This document shows positions 1 to 10,869 of a DNA stretch of 64,000 nucleotides, in pieces. The position numbers were made by a program, and so were the translations under genes. Under the pieces are notes generated by a model. The model did not search any database, was not told the DNA's origin, and worked only from the letters and a program-made list of their open reading frames with translations. Origin of the DNA: Apoderus coryli. Its lineage: Eukaryota > Arthropoda > Insecta > Coleoptera > Attelabidae. Location: contig OU452198.1 of NCBI GenBank assembly GCA_911728435.2, forward strand, positions 434,001 through 498,000. Reading direction: 5' to 3'. Position 1 is the stretch's first letter, and each line of letters begins with the position of its first letter.

Positions 1-235
1 GCAGATCAATGCAATTAAAAATGTCCCATAGTAATCCTAAAGACAATATACTAAAATGTATAATAGAAGGCCGACGATAACAGGCAACCGCATTGCTCCA
101 AGACCATCAGATGTATGCCAATCTTGCTACCAACATTCGTCAATGAAGACGACAGATAGGTACTTGATAGTTTTTACCGCAACAAAGTAAGTAAGTGGAA
201 ATACTGTAGGCATTTAATAAATAATCACTCACAAA

Positions 236-387
236 ATTCTCGTAATTGCCTATACAAAGATCAAATAATAATAATAAAAACAATGATAATGATAATCAGC
301 ATTCACCCCACTGGGTTACAATTTTTCTGCAGACGATATATATTTGTTAACTTTGAAGTAAAATTTCCATATATCGTGTTAGTTAAA
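236..387 (+). promoter_or_regulatory. conserved promoter block of Gly-rich gene 1
   Basis: About 150 bp upstream of the start codon are nearly identical to 4462-4611 in front of the second paralogue. The block includes paired GATAA-type motifs (AATGATAATGATAATCAG) and a TATA-like TATATATTT at 337-345, about 45 bp before ATG. The conservation between paralogues marks it as the likely core promoter and 5' UTR. No clear NF-kB-like site was seen. Confidence 0.6.
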
Positions 388-1414
388 ATGAGGCAAACGG
401 TAAGTAACATTACAACGAATTTAAAATGAATTATTATAAAGTTAATAATAATTTTTTAAGGTTTTAATTTTGTGCGGCCTGATCGCTGTTTCTTTGGCTA
501 TGCCATATGGTAATACCAAAGGCAACCAACATGGTGGTGGTGGATTCGGCCCGGATAACGACAGTGCCTTTGGTGTTGGTGAGTACTTAAGTTTACGTAT
601 AAGTAGGTAATTTTAGTTTATAGCAGGAATTGATTCCGAAACTTGGTATTGAATCGAAAGGATGGTTCGCGCGGTATCGCTTTTAGTACCGTCAAATAAA
701 CTGAACTGGGATCGAAATGTAGTGAACCTTTGTGACAGATAGCCGAATTGAACCGAAACTCTCGATATTGGAAGCTTAATAGGACCCATACCTGAGTATC
801 GAAGCGGTATGGAAACTAAAGGCCCGAAACAGGTACCAAAACTCTGGAGTTTCGAACCGAAACCATCGCGGTGTCAATCCCTGGTTTATAGTATTGAAAT
901 AAAATTACTTGGGATTCTAATGACGGGCATCTTTTGTCAATGAAATACTTAACGACACTGATAATGTTTTTAGAGCTTCTCGATTTAGAATGTAGAAAAG
1001 GGAAAGTAAAAACCATGAAACGTCGGCAACCCTATAATTAAGTATTGTTACTAAATTAGTGCTGTTTACTTTCGTGCCATGCTCAAATTTTGAATATTCC
1101 AGATGTAGGAGGAGGTAGAGGTGGTGGATATGGAGGCGGACAAGGAGGTGGAAGCCAAGGGGGTTTCGGTGGTGGTCACCAAGGTGGCGGTGGTGGATTT
1201 GGAGGCGGACAAGGCGGTGAAGGCCAAGGTGGTTTCGGTGGTGGTCACCAAGGTGGCGGTGGTGGATTTGGAGGAGGTCAAGGTGGTAGTTCTGGCCACG
1301 GTGGTGGATTCGGAGGCGGACAAGGTGAGGATGTAGCAAATTTTCATAACAATTTAATTTATTTTGATTTTTTCAGGTGGACACCAAGGAGGTTATAAAA
1401 GTCATGGTTATTAG
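388..1414 (+). CDS. tenecin-3/holotricin-3-like glycine-rich secreted peptide (copy 1)
   Basis: Four coding exons assemble in frame: 388-399, 461-578, 1103-1324 and 1377-1414, with GT-AG introns and a total of 129 aa. The first intron falls inside the signal peptide, which reads MRQTVLILCGLIAVSLA. The mature part begins near MPYGNTKG and carries an acidic spot (PDNDSAFGVG). It then becomes a Gly/Gln/His repeat domain built from GGGHQGGGGGFGGGQGG-type units and ends GGHQGGYKSHGY. That ending closely resembles tenecin-3, a beetle antifungal peptide, so an extracellular haemolymph or cuticle defence role is inferred. A structural cuticular Gly-rich protein is the main alternative. A polyadenylation signal AATAAA lies at 1460-1465. 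Exon structure and the 52-nt last intron are shared with the copy at 4612-5837. Confidence 0.82.
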
Positions 1415-1539
1415 TTAATAAGTTGGTACCTACTTAAATTTTTATTCTCTTTTTTTGTAAATAAAATTATAAATTAAACCTATTTAATAGTTTTATTATT
1501 TAATGAAAAAAATAAAACAACACTTCTCACATAGAAATA

Positions 1540-2105
1540 TACAATGTGTTCACGGATAGAGTTTGGAAGAGCAAAAACTTTTTTATTTGTAGATTTAGAA
1601 GAAAAGGTCATTCTTTATAAAAACGTCTGCTTGTGTCAAAACTACAATTTCGAGTACCAACTTTACGATTACTATACAGGGTATATCAAAAATAACATTT
1701 TTAATGATTTTTATTTTTTTGTTTTTTATTTTATGAAAATATTTTCAAAATCGTGATTTATTACACCAATTGTGCAAAAAAAACACTAATAAACATTTTT
1801 CTCAAAGTGGTTAATTTTATAGCTACTATTAAAATAATAAAATTAAAAAAAAAACAAGGAAATCAAAATCATTAAAAATGTTATTTTTGATATACCCTGT
1901 ATAGGAATCGTAAATTTCGTACTCGAAATTGTAGTTTTGACACAAGCAGACGTTTTTATAAAGAATGATTGAAAATATTTTCATAAAATTAAAAAAAAAA
2001 CAAAAAAATCAAAATCATTAAAAATTATATTTTTGATATACCCTGTATAGTAATCGTAAATTTGGTATTTGAAATTGTGGTTTCGACATAAGCAGACAAA
2101 TTTTG
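1540..2105. repeat. inverted dispersed repeat with ATACAGGGTATATC ends
   Basis: A segment at about 1544-1700 reappears in inverted orientation at about 1880-1975 and again at about 2020-2100. The same family is found at 22320-22500. Shared landmarks are the cysteine-codon-rich stretch around ACACAAGCAGACG and the phrase ATACAGGGTATATC. The open frame in it (starting MCSRIEFGRAKTF) is also conserved in the 22.3-kb copy, but neither copy has a codon-level signature of a gene. It looks like a MITE-like repeat. Confidence 0.6.
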
Positions 2106-2439
2106 TCTTATTTAGAGTCAGCTCATTAATCTTTGAACTGTCGTCGATGAAGCATCTCAATCGGGAAGAAAAATAAAAACATGGAGAAAATCGAGCACTG
2201 CATCGTTCTAAAGTTTCTGACTAACAGGAAAGTATGTTCAAAACATTATGGAAGTGATCCTCTATTAAAAACGCTCTATTAATCCTAAATACGATATACC
2301 TACTAAAATTAATAATAGAAGGCTGAAGACAACAGGTTTGCCTGAAAAGCATTCACCCATAATAATGGCCACAACCGCATTACTCCAATCTACTCGAGAA
2401 TGCCGTAGCACAGAAGTCATTATCTGGCCTGACTCCTAG

Positions 2440-4462
2440 TTTTAAATTATAAGAGAGAAAACAGCACCTTAGCAGACACCCCGGTTCCCAACTCCAACCT
2501 GCCCATCCACGCCCAACCCAACTTCCTTCCACTAACAAAATCCAGTTTCAAATTATAAGGGATTAAACAGTTTTCCTACCCCAAACATCACATTTTCCCA
2601 ACCAAACGCTCCAAACCGCTCATCCACGCCCAATCCAATGTTCCTCCACGAACAAAATTCAGTCCCAAATTATGAGAGAGAAAACAGCACCCCGGCAGAC
2701 ACTCTATAGTCCCCAATTCCAACCAAACGCTCTAAATTGTTCCAAACTGCTCACCCACGCCGAATCTAATCTCCCCCCCACTAACAAAATCTAGCTCTAA
2801 ATTCTAAGAGAGAAAACCACGCTTTGGCAGACACCCCGGTTCCCAAACTGGGTTGTTCCAGGCTGCACAATTGTGCCAAAAGTGGCATCCTTTGGCACAC
2901 TGACACCTCTTTGGTAAAAATGGCACAATTATAACAATTGATCTTTTACACAAAATATCCACCCCGCGACTAACCAAATTATTACTTTATTCAACATAAA
3001 AGCGATTTTTTAATTGGGAGTTTGAGGAGAGAGAATTTTTTTCTGTATGATGCTTGAGCCAGTCCTGAATTGTCGCGACAATTTTAGCGACCTTTCCATT
3101 ATTAAATAATAAAAACAGACAGCACTGCAGGCAGCCAGGCATACACCATATACAAAATGATTTTTTTTTTTAATCTGGCGGCAAACTGGCACTATTGGAA
3201 CGTTGACAAATGCACACTCAAAAAATCTCTAGGAACAACACTGTTCCCAACTCCAACCAAACGCTCCAACTTGCCCATCCACGCCCAACCCAACTTCCTT
3301 CCACTAACAAAATCCAGTTTCAAACTATAAGAGATTAAACAGTTTTCCAACTCCAAACAACATCACATTCTCCCAACCAAACGCTCCAAACGACTCATCC
3401 ACGCCCAATCCAATTTCCCTTCACTAACAAAATTCAGTCCCAAATTATGAGAGAGAAAACAGCACCCCGACAGACACTCTATAGTCCCCAATTTCAACCA
3501 AACGCTCTAACTTGTTCCAAACTGCTCACCCACGCCGAATCCAATCTCCCCCCAATAACAAAATCTAGCTCTAAATTATAAGAGAGAAAACAGCACCTTG
3601 GCAGACACCCCGGTTCCCAAATCCAACCGAACGCTTCAACGTGCCCATCCACGCCCAATCCAACCCAAGTTCCTTCCACTAACAAAATCCAGCTTCAAAC
3701 TATAAGAGATTAAACAATTTTTCAACCCCAAACAACATCACATTCTCTCAACCAAACGCTCCAAACCACTCATCCACGCCCAATCCAATTTCCCTTCACT
3801 AACAAAATTCAGTCCCAAATTATGAGAGAGAAAAGAGCACCCTGGCAGACACTCTATAGTCCCCTATTCCAACCAAACGCTCTAACTTGTTCCAAACTGC
3901 TCACCCACGCCGAATCCATCTCCCCCCACTAACAAAATCTAGCGCTAAATTATAAGAGAGAAAACAGCACATTGGCAGACACCCCGGTTCCCAACTCCAA
4001 CCAAACGCTCTAAATCGCTCCAAACTGCTCACCCACGTCCAACCCAACTTCCTTCCACTAACAAAATTCAGTTTCAAACTATAAGAGAGAAAACAGCTTT
4101 CCAACCCCAAACAATATCACACTCTCTCAACCAAACCTCCCCAAACCGCTCAATGCAATTTTCCTCCACTAACAAAATTCAGTCCCAAATTATGAGAGAG
4201 AAAAACAGCACCCGTCAGACACTATATAGTCCCCAATTCCAAGCAAACGCTCTAAATCGTTCCAAACTGCTCACCTACGCCGAATCCCATCTCCCCCCAC
4301 TAAGAAAATCTAGCTGCTCTAAATTATAAGAGAGAAAACAGCACCTTGGCAGACACCCCGGTTCCCAACTCCAACCAAACGCTCCTAACTGCTCACCCAT
4401 GCTCAATCCAACTTCCTTCCACCAACAAAATTCAGTTCCAAATTACAAGAGAGAAAACAGCC
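2440..4462. repeat. satellite-like tandem array, ~110-133 bp monomers
   Basis: About 14 diverged monomers carry the landmarks AACCAAACGCTC, CTAACAAAATC and GAGAGAAAACAGCACC. Successive GAGAGAAAA/GAGATTAAA anchors near 3451, 3583, 3705, 3827, 3956, 4087, 4197, 4330 and 4450 give spacings of 110-133 bp, with hints of a multi-monomer higher order. An unrelated insertion interrupts the array at about 2846-3240. The array separates the two Gly-rich paralogues. Long reading frames inside it follow the monomer period and are not genes. Confidence 0.85.
2846..3240. mobile_element. ~395-bp insertion in the satellite array
   Basis: The satellite monomer pattern stops near GGTTCCCAAACTGG and resumes at GTTCCCAACTCC. 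The inserted DNA begins GTTGTTCC and ends GGAACAAC, so its outer 8 bp are inverted repeats. An ACTG-like duplication may flank it. It encodes no recognisable protein. This fits a short non-autonomous DNA transposon; the exact borders are approximate. Confidence 0.45.
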
Positions 4463-4611
4463 TCGTAATTGACTATACAAAGATCAAATAGTAATAACAA
4501 AAACAATGATAATGATAATCAGCATTCACCCCACTGGGTTACAATCTTTTCTGCAGACGATATATATTTGTTAACTTTGAAGTAAAATTTCCAAATATCG
4601 TGTTTGTTAAA
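4462..4611 (+). promoter_or_regulatory. conserved promoter block of Gly-rich gene 2
   Basis: This is a near copy of 236-387, including the doubled GATAAT motif and TATATATTT at 4561-4569, about 43 bp before the start codon. It directly follows the end of the satellite array. Confidence 0.6.
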
Positions 4612-5837
4612 ATGAGTCAAACGGTAAGTAAAATTACCTACAACGAAATTAAAATTAATTAATGATAAATAAGATTCGTCTGCTCCACAAACAATTCTTT
4701 ATTTTATAATATTGCGTCATCAACCAGACATGTTTCGAGAGACACAGCTCTCATCATCAGTGGTCATTAAAATGGAGGGAATTTAATACAGAATTAAATG
4801 TAATATATTTGTTTGAATCATTTGTGAAAAAACATTTTATGAAAAGTTAAATATTAAAATTTTTGTAAGTTTGTAATAGTACTTTCCTCATGGAACTTAC
4901 AAAAATTTTAATATTTAAGTTTTCATAAAATGTTTTTTCACAAATGATTCAAACAAATATATTACATTTAATTCTGTATTAAATTCCCCCCATTTTAATG
5001 ACCACTGATGATGAGAGTTGTGTCTCTCGAAACATGTCTGGTTGATGACGCAATATTATAAAATAAAGAATTGTTTGTGGAGCAGACGAATTTTATTTAT
5101 CATTACATGATAAACTCCACGTATAATGGAATATTTCTATAACATTAAAATTAATTATTATAAACTTAATAACAATTTAAGGTTTTAATTTTGTGCGGGC
5201 TGATCGCTGTTTCTTTGGCTATGCCATATGGTACCACCAAAGGTGGATTCGGTGGTGGACACAATGATAACGACAGTGCCTTTGGTGTTGGTGAGTTTAC
5301 GTATTAGTAGGTAATTTTAGTATTGAAATAAAACTGCTTGAGATTCTACTGACGGGCACATTTTGTCAATGAAATAATTAAGACACTGTTAATATTTTTA
5401 TAGCTTCCGCTTTAGAATGTAGAAAAGCGGAAGTAAAAAACCATGAAACGTAGTCAAACCTTTGATTGAGTATTGTTACTAAATTATTGCCGCTTAATCT
5501 ATGATTCCGTTTTTCTATGATCAAATTTTGAACATTCCAGATGTAGGAGGAGGTAGAGGTGGTGGACAAGGAGGTGGAGGCCAAGGCGGTTTCGGTGGTA
5601 GTCACCAAGACGGTGGTGGATTTGGAACCGGACGAGGAGGCGGTGGAGGCCATGGTGGTTTCGGTGGTGGTGGTCACCAAGGTGGCGGTGGAGGTCACGG
5701 TGGTGGTTCCGGTGGCGGCTACGGTGGTGGATTCGGAGGCGGACAAGGTGGGGATTTAGCAAATTTTCATAACAATTTAATTTATTTTGATTTTTTCAGG
5801 TGGACACCAAGGAGGTTATAAAACTCATGGTTATTAG
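4612..5837 (+). CDS. tenecin-3/holotricin-3-like glycine-rich secreted peptide (copy 2)
   Basis: The exons are 4612-4623, 5182-5290, 5541-5747 and 5800-5837, in frame, for 121 aa. The signal peptide is split after MSQT, as in copy 1, and continues VLILCGLIAVSLA. The secreted part is rich in Gly, His and Gln and ends GGHQGGYKTHGY, the same ending style as tenecin-3. A poly(A) signal lies at 5859-5864. Intron 1 is enlarged by a 482-bp hammerhead-bearing foldback element (4662-5143). Intron 3 is 52 nt and almost identical to that of copy 1, which points to recent duplication. An antifungal or haemolymph role is inferred from the family; a cuticular role cannot be excluded. Confidence 0.82.
4721..4768 (-). 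ncRNA. type-I hammerhead ribozyme
   Basis: On the minus strand the order is stem I (ACCA), CTGATGA, stem II GAGAG...CTCTC, GAAA, the palindromic stem III ACATGT, then C (GUC cleavage site) and TGGT closing stem I. All conserved core bases are present. Confidence 0.8.
4997..5044 (+). ncRNA. type-I hammerhead ribozyme
   Basis: This is the right-arm copy of the motif at 4721-4768. It has ACCA, CTGATGA, GAGAG...CTCTC, GAAA, ACATGT, C, TGGT. Core and stems are intact; only the stem II loop differs. Confidence 0.8.
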
Positions 5838-6599
5838 TTAATAAGTCTCTTTCTTGTAAATAAAATTATAAATTAAACCTATTTAATAGTTTTATTATTT
5901 AATTAAAAAAATAAAACAACACTTCGCACATAAAAATATATATATTTGAGTATAACTTGATGTTTATACATTGCCATCCATATAAATATATTTTAATAAA
6001 TTATATTAGTAGGTAGTAAATTTTAAAAAAATATCAACGAACAAAAAAACTTACCATTTGTGCAAAATGACAAAAAAAGCACCAAAACAAGGTAAAAAAA
6101 AGAATGTCCCAGAAAGGAATGAAACAAAGTGAGAACATCTTACTTTTAGAACCAGTACTAGACAATTGATTCCTGAGCTTCATTCATTTCGGAACACTAT
6201 ATTACATTATATTTTCATTAAAAATTAATAGCACCTCATATTTACAAATTTTGGCTTTAAGTAAGATTAATATACTATCCAATGTGCCCATAAATATAAG
6301 AAACTATTTTATTATTTAATACAATCACAAATACGGGACACATTGTATAAACAGGGCGTTTAGTGAGTTTCTACTTGAGTTAATTTTAAGAATCCTGTGC
6401 CAAACCTTTTGATAGTCTCGTCAAATAACATCTTGGCAACCTTTTCTTTTTATTATTTATCTTCAAATGTTTGCTTTTCAACAAATCTTTGTGTGATCAT
6501 GTAATAAGACACCACGCCACTGGTATTATGTATACTAGTTGGGTGATTTTATAGATATTTTCTCTTAGTTGGGGAAATACAATATTTTTGTGAATATTG

Positions 6600-7772
6600 C
6601 AGGGTGCGGAAACATAACTTCCTTATTTCAAAACGCAATAAAACCCATTTAATGGAGTAGAAGTTTTTATTATTTTCTTAAATATTGTAGGTACATATGT
6701 AAAGTTTTGCTTCAAACAGTTTTAAAACTCATGTCAGGTAAGTGACGCCCTCCATTGTCGATACACTGAATAAGCCGATTTCTGGCATTTGTCATAACTC
6801 TTTCCAGCATAGCCACTGGTATGTTGACCATTTCAGTCCGGATGTGGGCTTTGAGATCTTCTAGCGTTCTTGGACGATTGATATTAACACGGGATTTCAA
6901 AAATCCCCATAAAAAAAAATCGCAAGCGGTCAAATCGGGGGAACGAGCTGGCCACTCCAAATCACCGCTGATTGAAAGTGTTCCCTCAAAACAGCCATTG
7001 ATACCCTTGAAGTGTGAGCCGTGGCGCCGTCTTGTTGAAACCAATCGACCACGAAATCCAATTTGTTAAGTCGAGAAAAAAAAATCTTCCAACTAGAATT
7101 CACTGTCACTGTTTCCTCATTTTCCTCAAAAAATCAGGAATCAATTCCCCAGCCGAAGAAATTTGCACACCACACTGTGACTTTAGGTGAGTGCAGGGGC
7201 CTTTAATGCAATTCGCGGGGGTTGCTGTCGGCCCAGTATGTTGTTTGTTGACGTATCCACTCACGTGGAAATGGGCCTCATCACTAAAAAAACAATTGCG
7301 TCCTCAGGAACGAAATGGGAGAGTTCTTCAACAATCGCCAACTTGTACGAATGGTAATGAAGATCATCGTGAAGAACTCGCCTCACTGAACGAGCGGAAA
7401 GTCTTAGGACAGATGCATGTTTGCAGGCAGAACGCCGTGGGGATCGTAATATTGAGACTCTCACAGCTTCAATGTTTTCAGGTGTTCTAATGGGCTGAGG
7501 GACACCATATTCTTCGTCTCGTCACACTCGCGCTTTGTTTGAATGTAAAGACCCATGTAACTATTGATTTCCGACCTGGCACAGGCCCTGAATCGATTTC
7601 GAAAAGTACCCCTCGCCGGCAAATGCACGTTGCTCACTGTTACAACGCATCGTGGAGCCTGACCGAATTGGGAACAAAACTTTAGATGAATAAGAGCAGT
7701 CTCCCCCCAGTTCGATATTTACAGTCTAAGTAGCGCGCATTTCAAAAAAGGAAGTTATGCTGCCGCACCCTG
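6600..7772 (-). mobile_element. mariner-type DNA transposon, complete ends, dead transposase
   Basis: Terminal inverted repeats of about 35 bp begin CAGGGTGCGG at 6600 and end CCGCACCCTG at 7772, and both contain the block CATAACTTCCTT. The flanking TA is kept on the right and reads TG on the left. The length (1.17 kb) is typical for mariner. The transposase runs on the minus strand and is broken by frameshifts. Confidence 0.85.
6712..7640 (-). pseudogene. mariner transposase pseudogene
   Basis: The C-terminal part at 7044-6712 contains WPARSPDLTACDFFLWGFLK, the DDE/D catalytic-region signature with the last aspartate of the triad. An upstream piece in another frame (about 7464-7261) contains the helix-turn-helix-like RSARSVRRVLHDDLHYHSYK. 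Stops and frameshifts separate the pieces, so no active enzyme is encoded. Confidence 0.8.
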
Positions 7773-8044
7773 TACTTTTGGAAAAATAGATATCCGATAT
7801 GATTTGCAACCTTTGCATCTATCTAAAAGATGAGATTCACAATCAAGTCACTTTGGTCCATTTAGTCTAGGTTTTACCAAAAAGCTATTTATTCTTAAAA
7901 ATTAAAAAAAAAAGTATCTATGTTTCCTCAACTAAAAAGGAAGAATTAATCCCAAAAAGGGGTTTCCACACTAAAGACTATCAGAAAGATGTGAGCTACA
8001 ATCAAGTCACTGGATACTTTGGCCCATTTAGTCTAAGCATATAT

Positions 8045-8282
8045 TGAGAGGACCTACTCCATACCAAGGCTAGTACTGCAAGGAAAGATCGAAGGTAGAA
8101 GGGGGCCAGGTCGAAAACAACACTCTTGGTTCCGCAATATAAGAAACTGGTGTGGTATACAGGATGCCGCAAGCATTTTTAAACAGGCTGAGGAGGGCAG
8201 CCCTAGCCATTCTGTGAACATAAAATGGACAAATGATCGCCGACGTGCGGCATAGCACATGGCACCCGAAGAAGAAGAAGTC
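8045..8282 (+). pseudogene. 3' end of an RTE/BovB-like LINE
   Basis: The translation contains LLQGKIEGRRGPGRKQHSW followed by FRNIRNWCGIQDAASIFKQA. This is the typical last segment of RTE/BovB-type retrotransposon polyproteins. The sequence finishes in a (GAA)n tail near 8270-8281, as LINE 3' ends do. It is a severely 5'-truncated copy. Confidence 0.65.
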
Positions 8283-8894
8283 TAGACCTTTCCAACAAGC
8301 TAACTAACAAGCTTTATTCTTTAAAGTTTCAAAAAGTATCAATCATTCCTCAAGGGACATAAGAGATTAAATCCCAAAAAGGTGGCATCGAAGAATAAAA
8401 CGGACTCTATAATAGAGCCTCCACCAAAAGCCCTGCAGAGACACTAACTAAAGAAACCTTGCCTATACATATCTCTTACCCCATACTGTATGCGATTTTA
8501 TTGGCAAAGTGTTGGTTGCATTTCATTCATGAAAAAAGGAGTCTAACAATTTTCGAGATAATTTGTTAAATGCCATAATAATTCGAAGCCACTTGAATAA
8601 AGAAAACAATCTTTGGCGTTCCGGCAAACTCCAAATTGTTAGTTTTGAGAAAAACTAGCTTTAGTTTTCAAATTAGAAACAAAATTCCATATTATTGAAT
8701 AGGCAACTATACCGCGTATTCCATTAAGGGTGGACAGGTAGCATGTCTCAGGAAATAATAGTCGTAGGACAATGAGAAAAAAAATATTTTAGGGAAATCG
8801 ACCATGGGAAATTGCTGGAAATAGTTTTTTAGTTCCTTACTATACCGCTAGGGGGCGTAATAGATACAGTAATGCGAAAAATGCATTTTTATTG

Positions 8895-9470
8895 AGAATT
8901 TCGCAATATAAGTTATTAAACCTAAGGTTGTCCCTAGGATTGTGAAATACAGAGATTTCAGTAACTTCAATTTGCAAGATTTTCTTGACTAATTGTATAA
9001 CCATCCCTGGGATAGTATTTTTTATGAAAATTCCATTGAAAATAAGATATTGTGTTTGAACAATTTTATTCTTGATACATTTGATAGACATGCACCTGTG
9101 AGACATGCAAGGATTACTAAACCTAAAGCACCGTGGCTCAACTCCAATCTCAGAATATTTATGCGTCAAAGGGATTTAGCTTTGCAGACTTACAAACGTA
9201 CTAGATGTGAATTGGATTGGATTAGATACAAGCAATTGAGAAATTTTACCTTGTCTAAAATTAGACAGGCTAAAAAACTTTACTTGGATCGTCTTTCAGG
9301 TGAAAATAATTCACGTAAGACGTGGAGTGCCCTCAAGGGGATGAACATTGCCAAGGTTGGAAATGTTGAGCTACCGGCTGTGTTGTCTAATGCCGAGCAG
9401 ATTAATTTGCATTTCGCGCAGTTCTTGCAGGGTAAATCCGATGAAGTATGTTCTAGTAAAATAAATTATT
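8895..9470 (+). pseudogene. jockey-superfamily LINE, linker region, 5' half of a split copy
   Basis: The translated region (about 8895-9470) includes FDRHAPVRHARITKPKAPWL and KTWSALKGMNIAK. This is the linker between the endonuclease and the reverse transcriptase in jockey/CR1-type elements. One stop occurs near 8990. The copy is cut at 9470 by a 1,040-bp insertion and continues at 10511. Confidence 0.75.
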
Positions 9471-9534
9471 TGAAATGGGCTTGTTTAACAAAACAAGACT
9501 TAAAATCCGAGAGTTTGTCTGTCAACCACTATAC

Positions 9535-9583
9535 TTTCACCAGACGGCCGTTTCGTCGATCCACGACTCATCAGTGGTGATCG
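9535..9583 (-). ncRNA. type-I hammerhead ribozyme
   Basis: On the minus strand: stem I CACCA, CTGATGA, stem II GTCG...CGAC, GAAA, the self-complementary stem III ACGGCCGT, C, then TGGTG closing stem I with 5 bp. The core is complete. Confidence 0.85.
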
Positions 9584-9867
9584 GTCAGTAGTTGACAGCC
9601 AAACTCTCGTAAATAATGTGGTATATACCCCACACGGAACAGATATGTAAAAGGATGTGTTTGGCGACATCTAGTTTTATCGTTGGTAGTACGCCGAGTG
9701 AACAACAGTTCCTATTTCGGCTGCCTGGGAGGTCTCTGACCCCATAAAGCAACTACCAACACATAGACGCGCCGATACTCCCTTAAGCGGGATCGCATAT
9801 ATTTGAAATGGGCTTGTTTAACAAAACAAGACTTAAAATCCGAGAGTTTGTCTGTCAACCACTATAC

Positions 9868-9915
9868 TTTCACCAGACGGCCGTTTCGTCGATCCACGAC
9901 TCATCAGTGGTGATC
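9868..9915 (-). ncRNA. type-I hammerhead ribozyme
   Basis: This is a second copy, identical in core and stems to the ribozyme at 9535-9583, in the second direct unit of the composite element. Confidence 0.85.
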
Positions 9916-10240
9916 GGTCAGTAGTTGACAGCCAAACTCTCGTAAATAATGTGGTATATACCCCACACGGAACAGATATGTAAAAGGATGTGTTTGGCGA
10001 CATCTAGTTTTATCGTTGGTAGTACGCCGAGTGAACAACAGTTCCTATCGGCGCGTCTATGTGTTGGTAGTTGCTTTATGGGGTCAGAGACCTCCCAGGC
10101 AGCCGAAATAGGAACTGTTGTTCACTCGGCGTACTACCAACGATAAAACTAGATGTCGCCAAACACATCCTTTTACATATCTGTTCCGTGTGGGGTATAT
10201 ACCACATTATTTACGAGAGTTTGGCTGTCAACTACTGACC

Positions 10241-10288
10241 GATCACCACTGATGAGTCGTGGATCGACGAAACGGCCGTCTGGTGAAA
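10241..10288 (+). ncRNA. type-I hammerhead ribozyme
   Basis: This is the inverted-unit copy. It has CACCA, CTGATGA, GTCG...CGAC, GAAA, ACGGCCGT, C, TGGTG. All core positions and a 5-bp stem I are present. Confidence 0.85.
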
Positions 10289-10510
10289 GTATAGTGGTTG
10301 ACAGACAAACTCTCGGATTTTAAGTCTTGTTTTGTTAAACAAGCCCATTTCAAATATATGCGATCCCGCTTAAGGGAGTATCGGCGCGTCTATGTGTTGG
10401 TAGTTGCTTTATGGGGTCAGAGACCTCCCAGGCAGCCGAAATAGGAACTGTTGTTCACTCGGCGTACTACCAACGATAAAACTAGATGTCGCCAAACACA
10501 TCCTTTTACA

Positions 10511-10800
10511 AATAAATTATTACTTAAATCATTTATATAGCGATAATTGTAAATATTCTCTTGTTATGACCACGGAATTTGAAGTTAATAAGATACTACA
10601 TGGTATTGAAACCAGTGCGGTGGGTGCGGACGGAATCTCTGCTACTATGCTGAAATATTGTTCTCCTTTCATTGACAAGTACATAGTTCATATCATTAAC
10701 TCTTGTATTGAGGTTTATTTCTTTCCTGATTCATGGAAGATGTCATTTGGTTTGCCTTTGTCGAAGAAATCGAATCCGACTACACTGAATGACCTAAGAT
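10511..10800 (+). pseudogene. jockey-superfamily LINE, reverse transcriptase start, 3' half of split copy
   Basis: This resumes the LINE cut at 9470. It contains TSAVGADGISATMLKYCSPF and the FFPDSWK-type start of the RT domain, then decays after about 10800. It lacks the catalytic palm motifs. Confidence 0.7.
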
Positions 10801-10869
10801 GGAATACCCGGTACATACTGAGATGCATTTTTAAAGATTGCGCGTTGAAAAATGTTAAACATAAATAAT

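Larger units (their letters stand above)
4662..5143. mobile_element. palindromic hammerhead-bearing element with 14-bp target-site duplication
   Basis: A near-perfect palindrome (4661-5104, centre about 4880) is followed by a 39-bp tail. The whole is flanked by the 14-bp direct repeat ATTAAAATTAATTA at 4648-4661 and 5144-5157. Each arm carries a type-I hammerhead ribozyme: minus strand in the left arm, plus strand in the right arm. There is no protein-coding capacity. Hammerheads of this kind and variable 10-15 bp duplications are known from Penelope-like retroelements, so it is called a non-autonomous Penelope-derived element. It sits in intron 1 of Gly-rich gene 2. Confidence 0.75.
9471..10510. 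mobile_element. composite three-hammerhead element with 11-bp target-site duplication
   Basis: The insertion is flanked by AATAAATTATT at 9460-9470 and 10511-10521. Inside, a ~330-bp unit occurs twice in the same orientation (about 9471-9801 and 9802-10050) and then in inverted, permuted form (about 10050-10510). Three intact hammerhead ribozymes lie at 9535 (-), 9868 (-) and 10241 (+). There is no ORF. The tandem and inverted permutations are reminiscent of the pseudo-LTR arrangements of Penelope-like elements. Confidence 0.75.

Noticed and set aside
3494..4110. Minus-strand frames of 60-70 aa in the satellite array
   Set aside because: They recur with the monomer period and have no coding signature.
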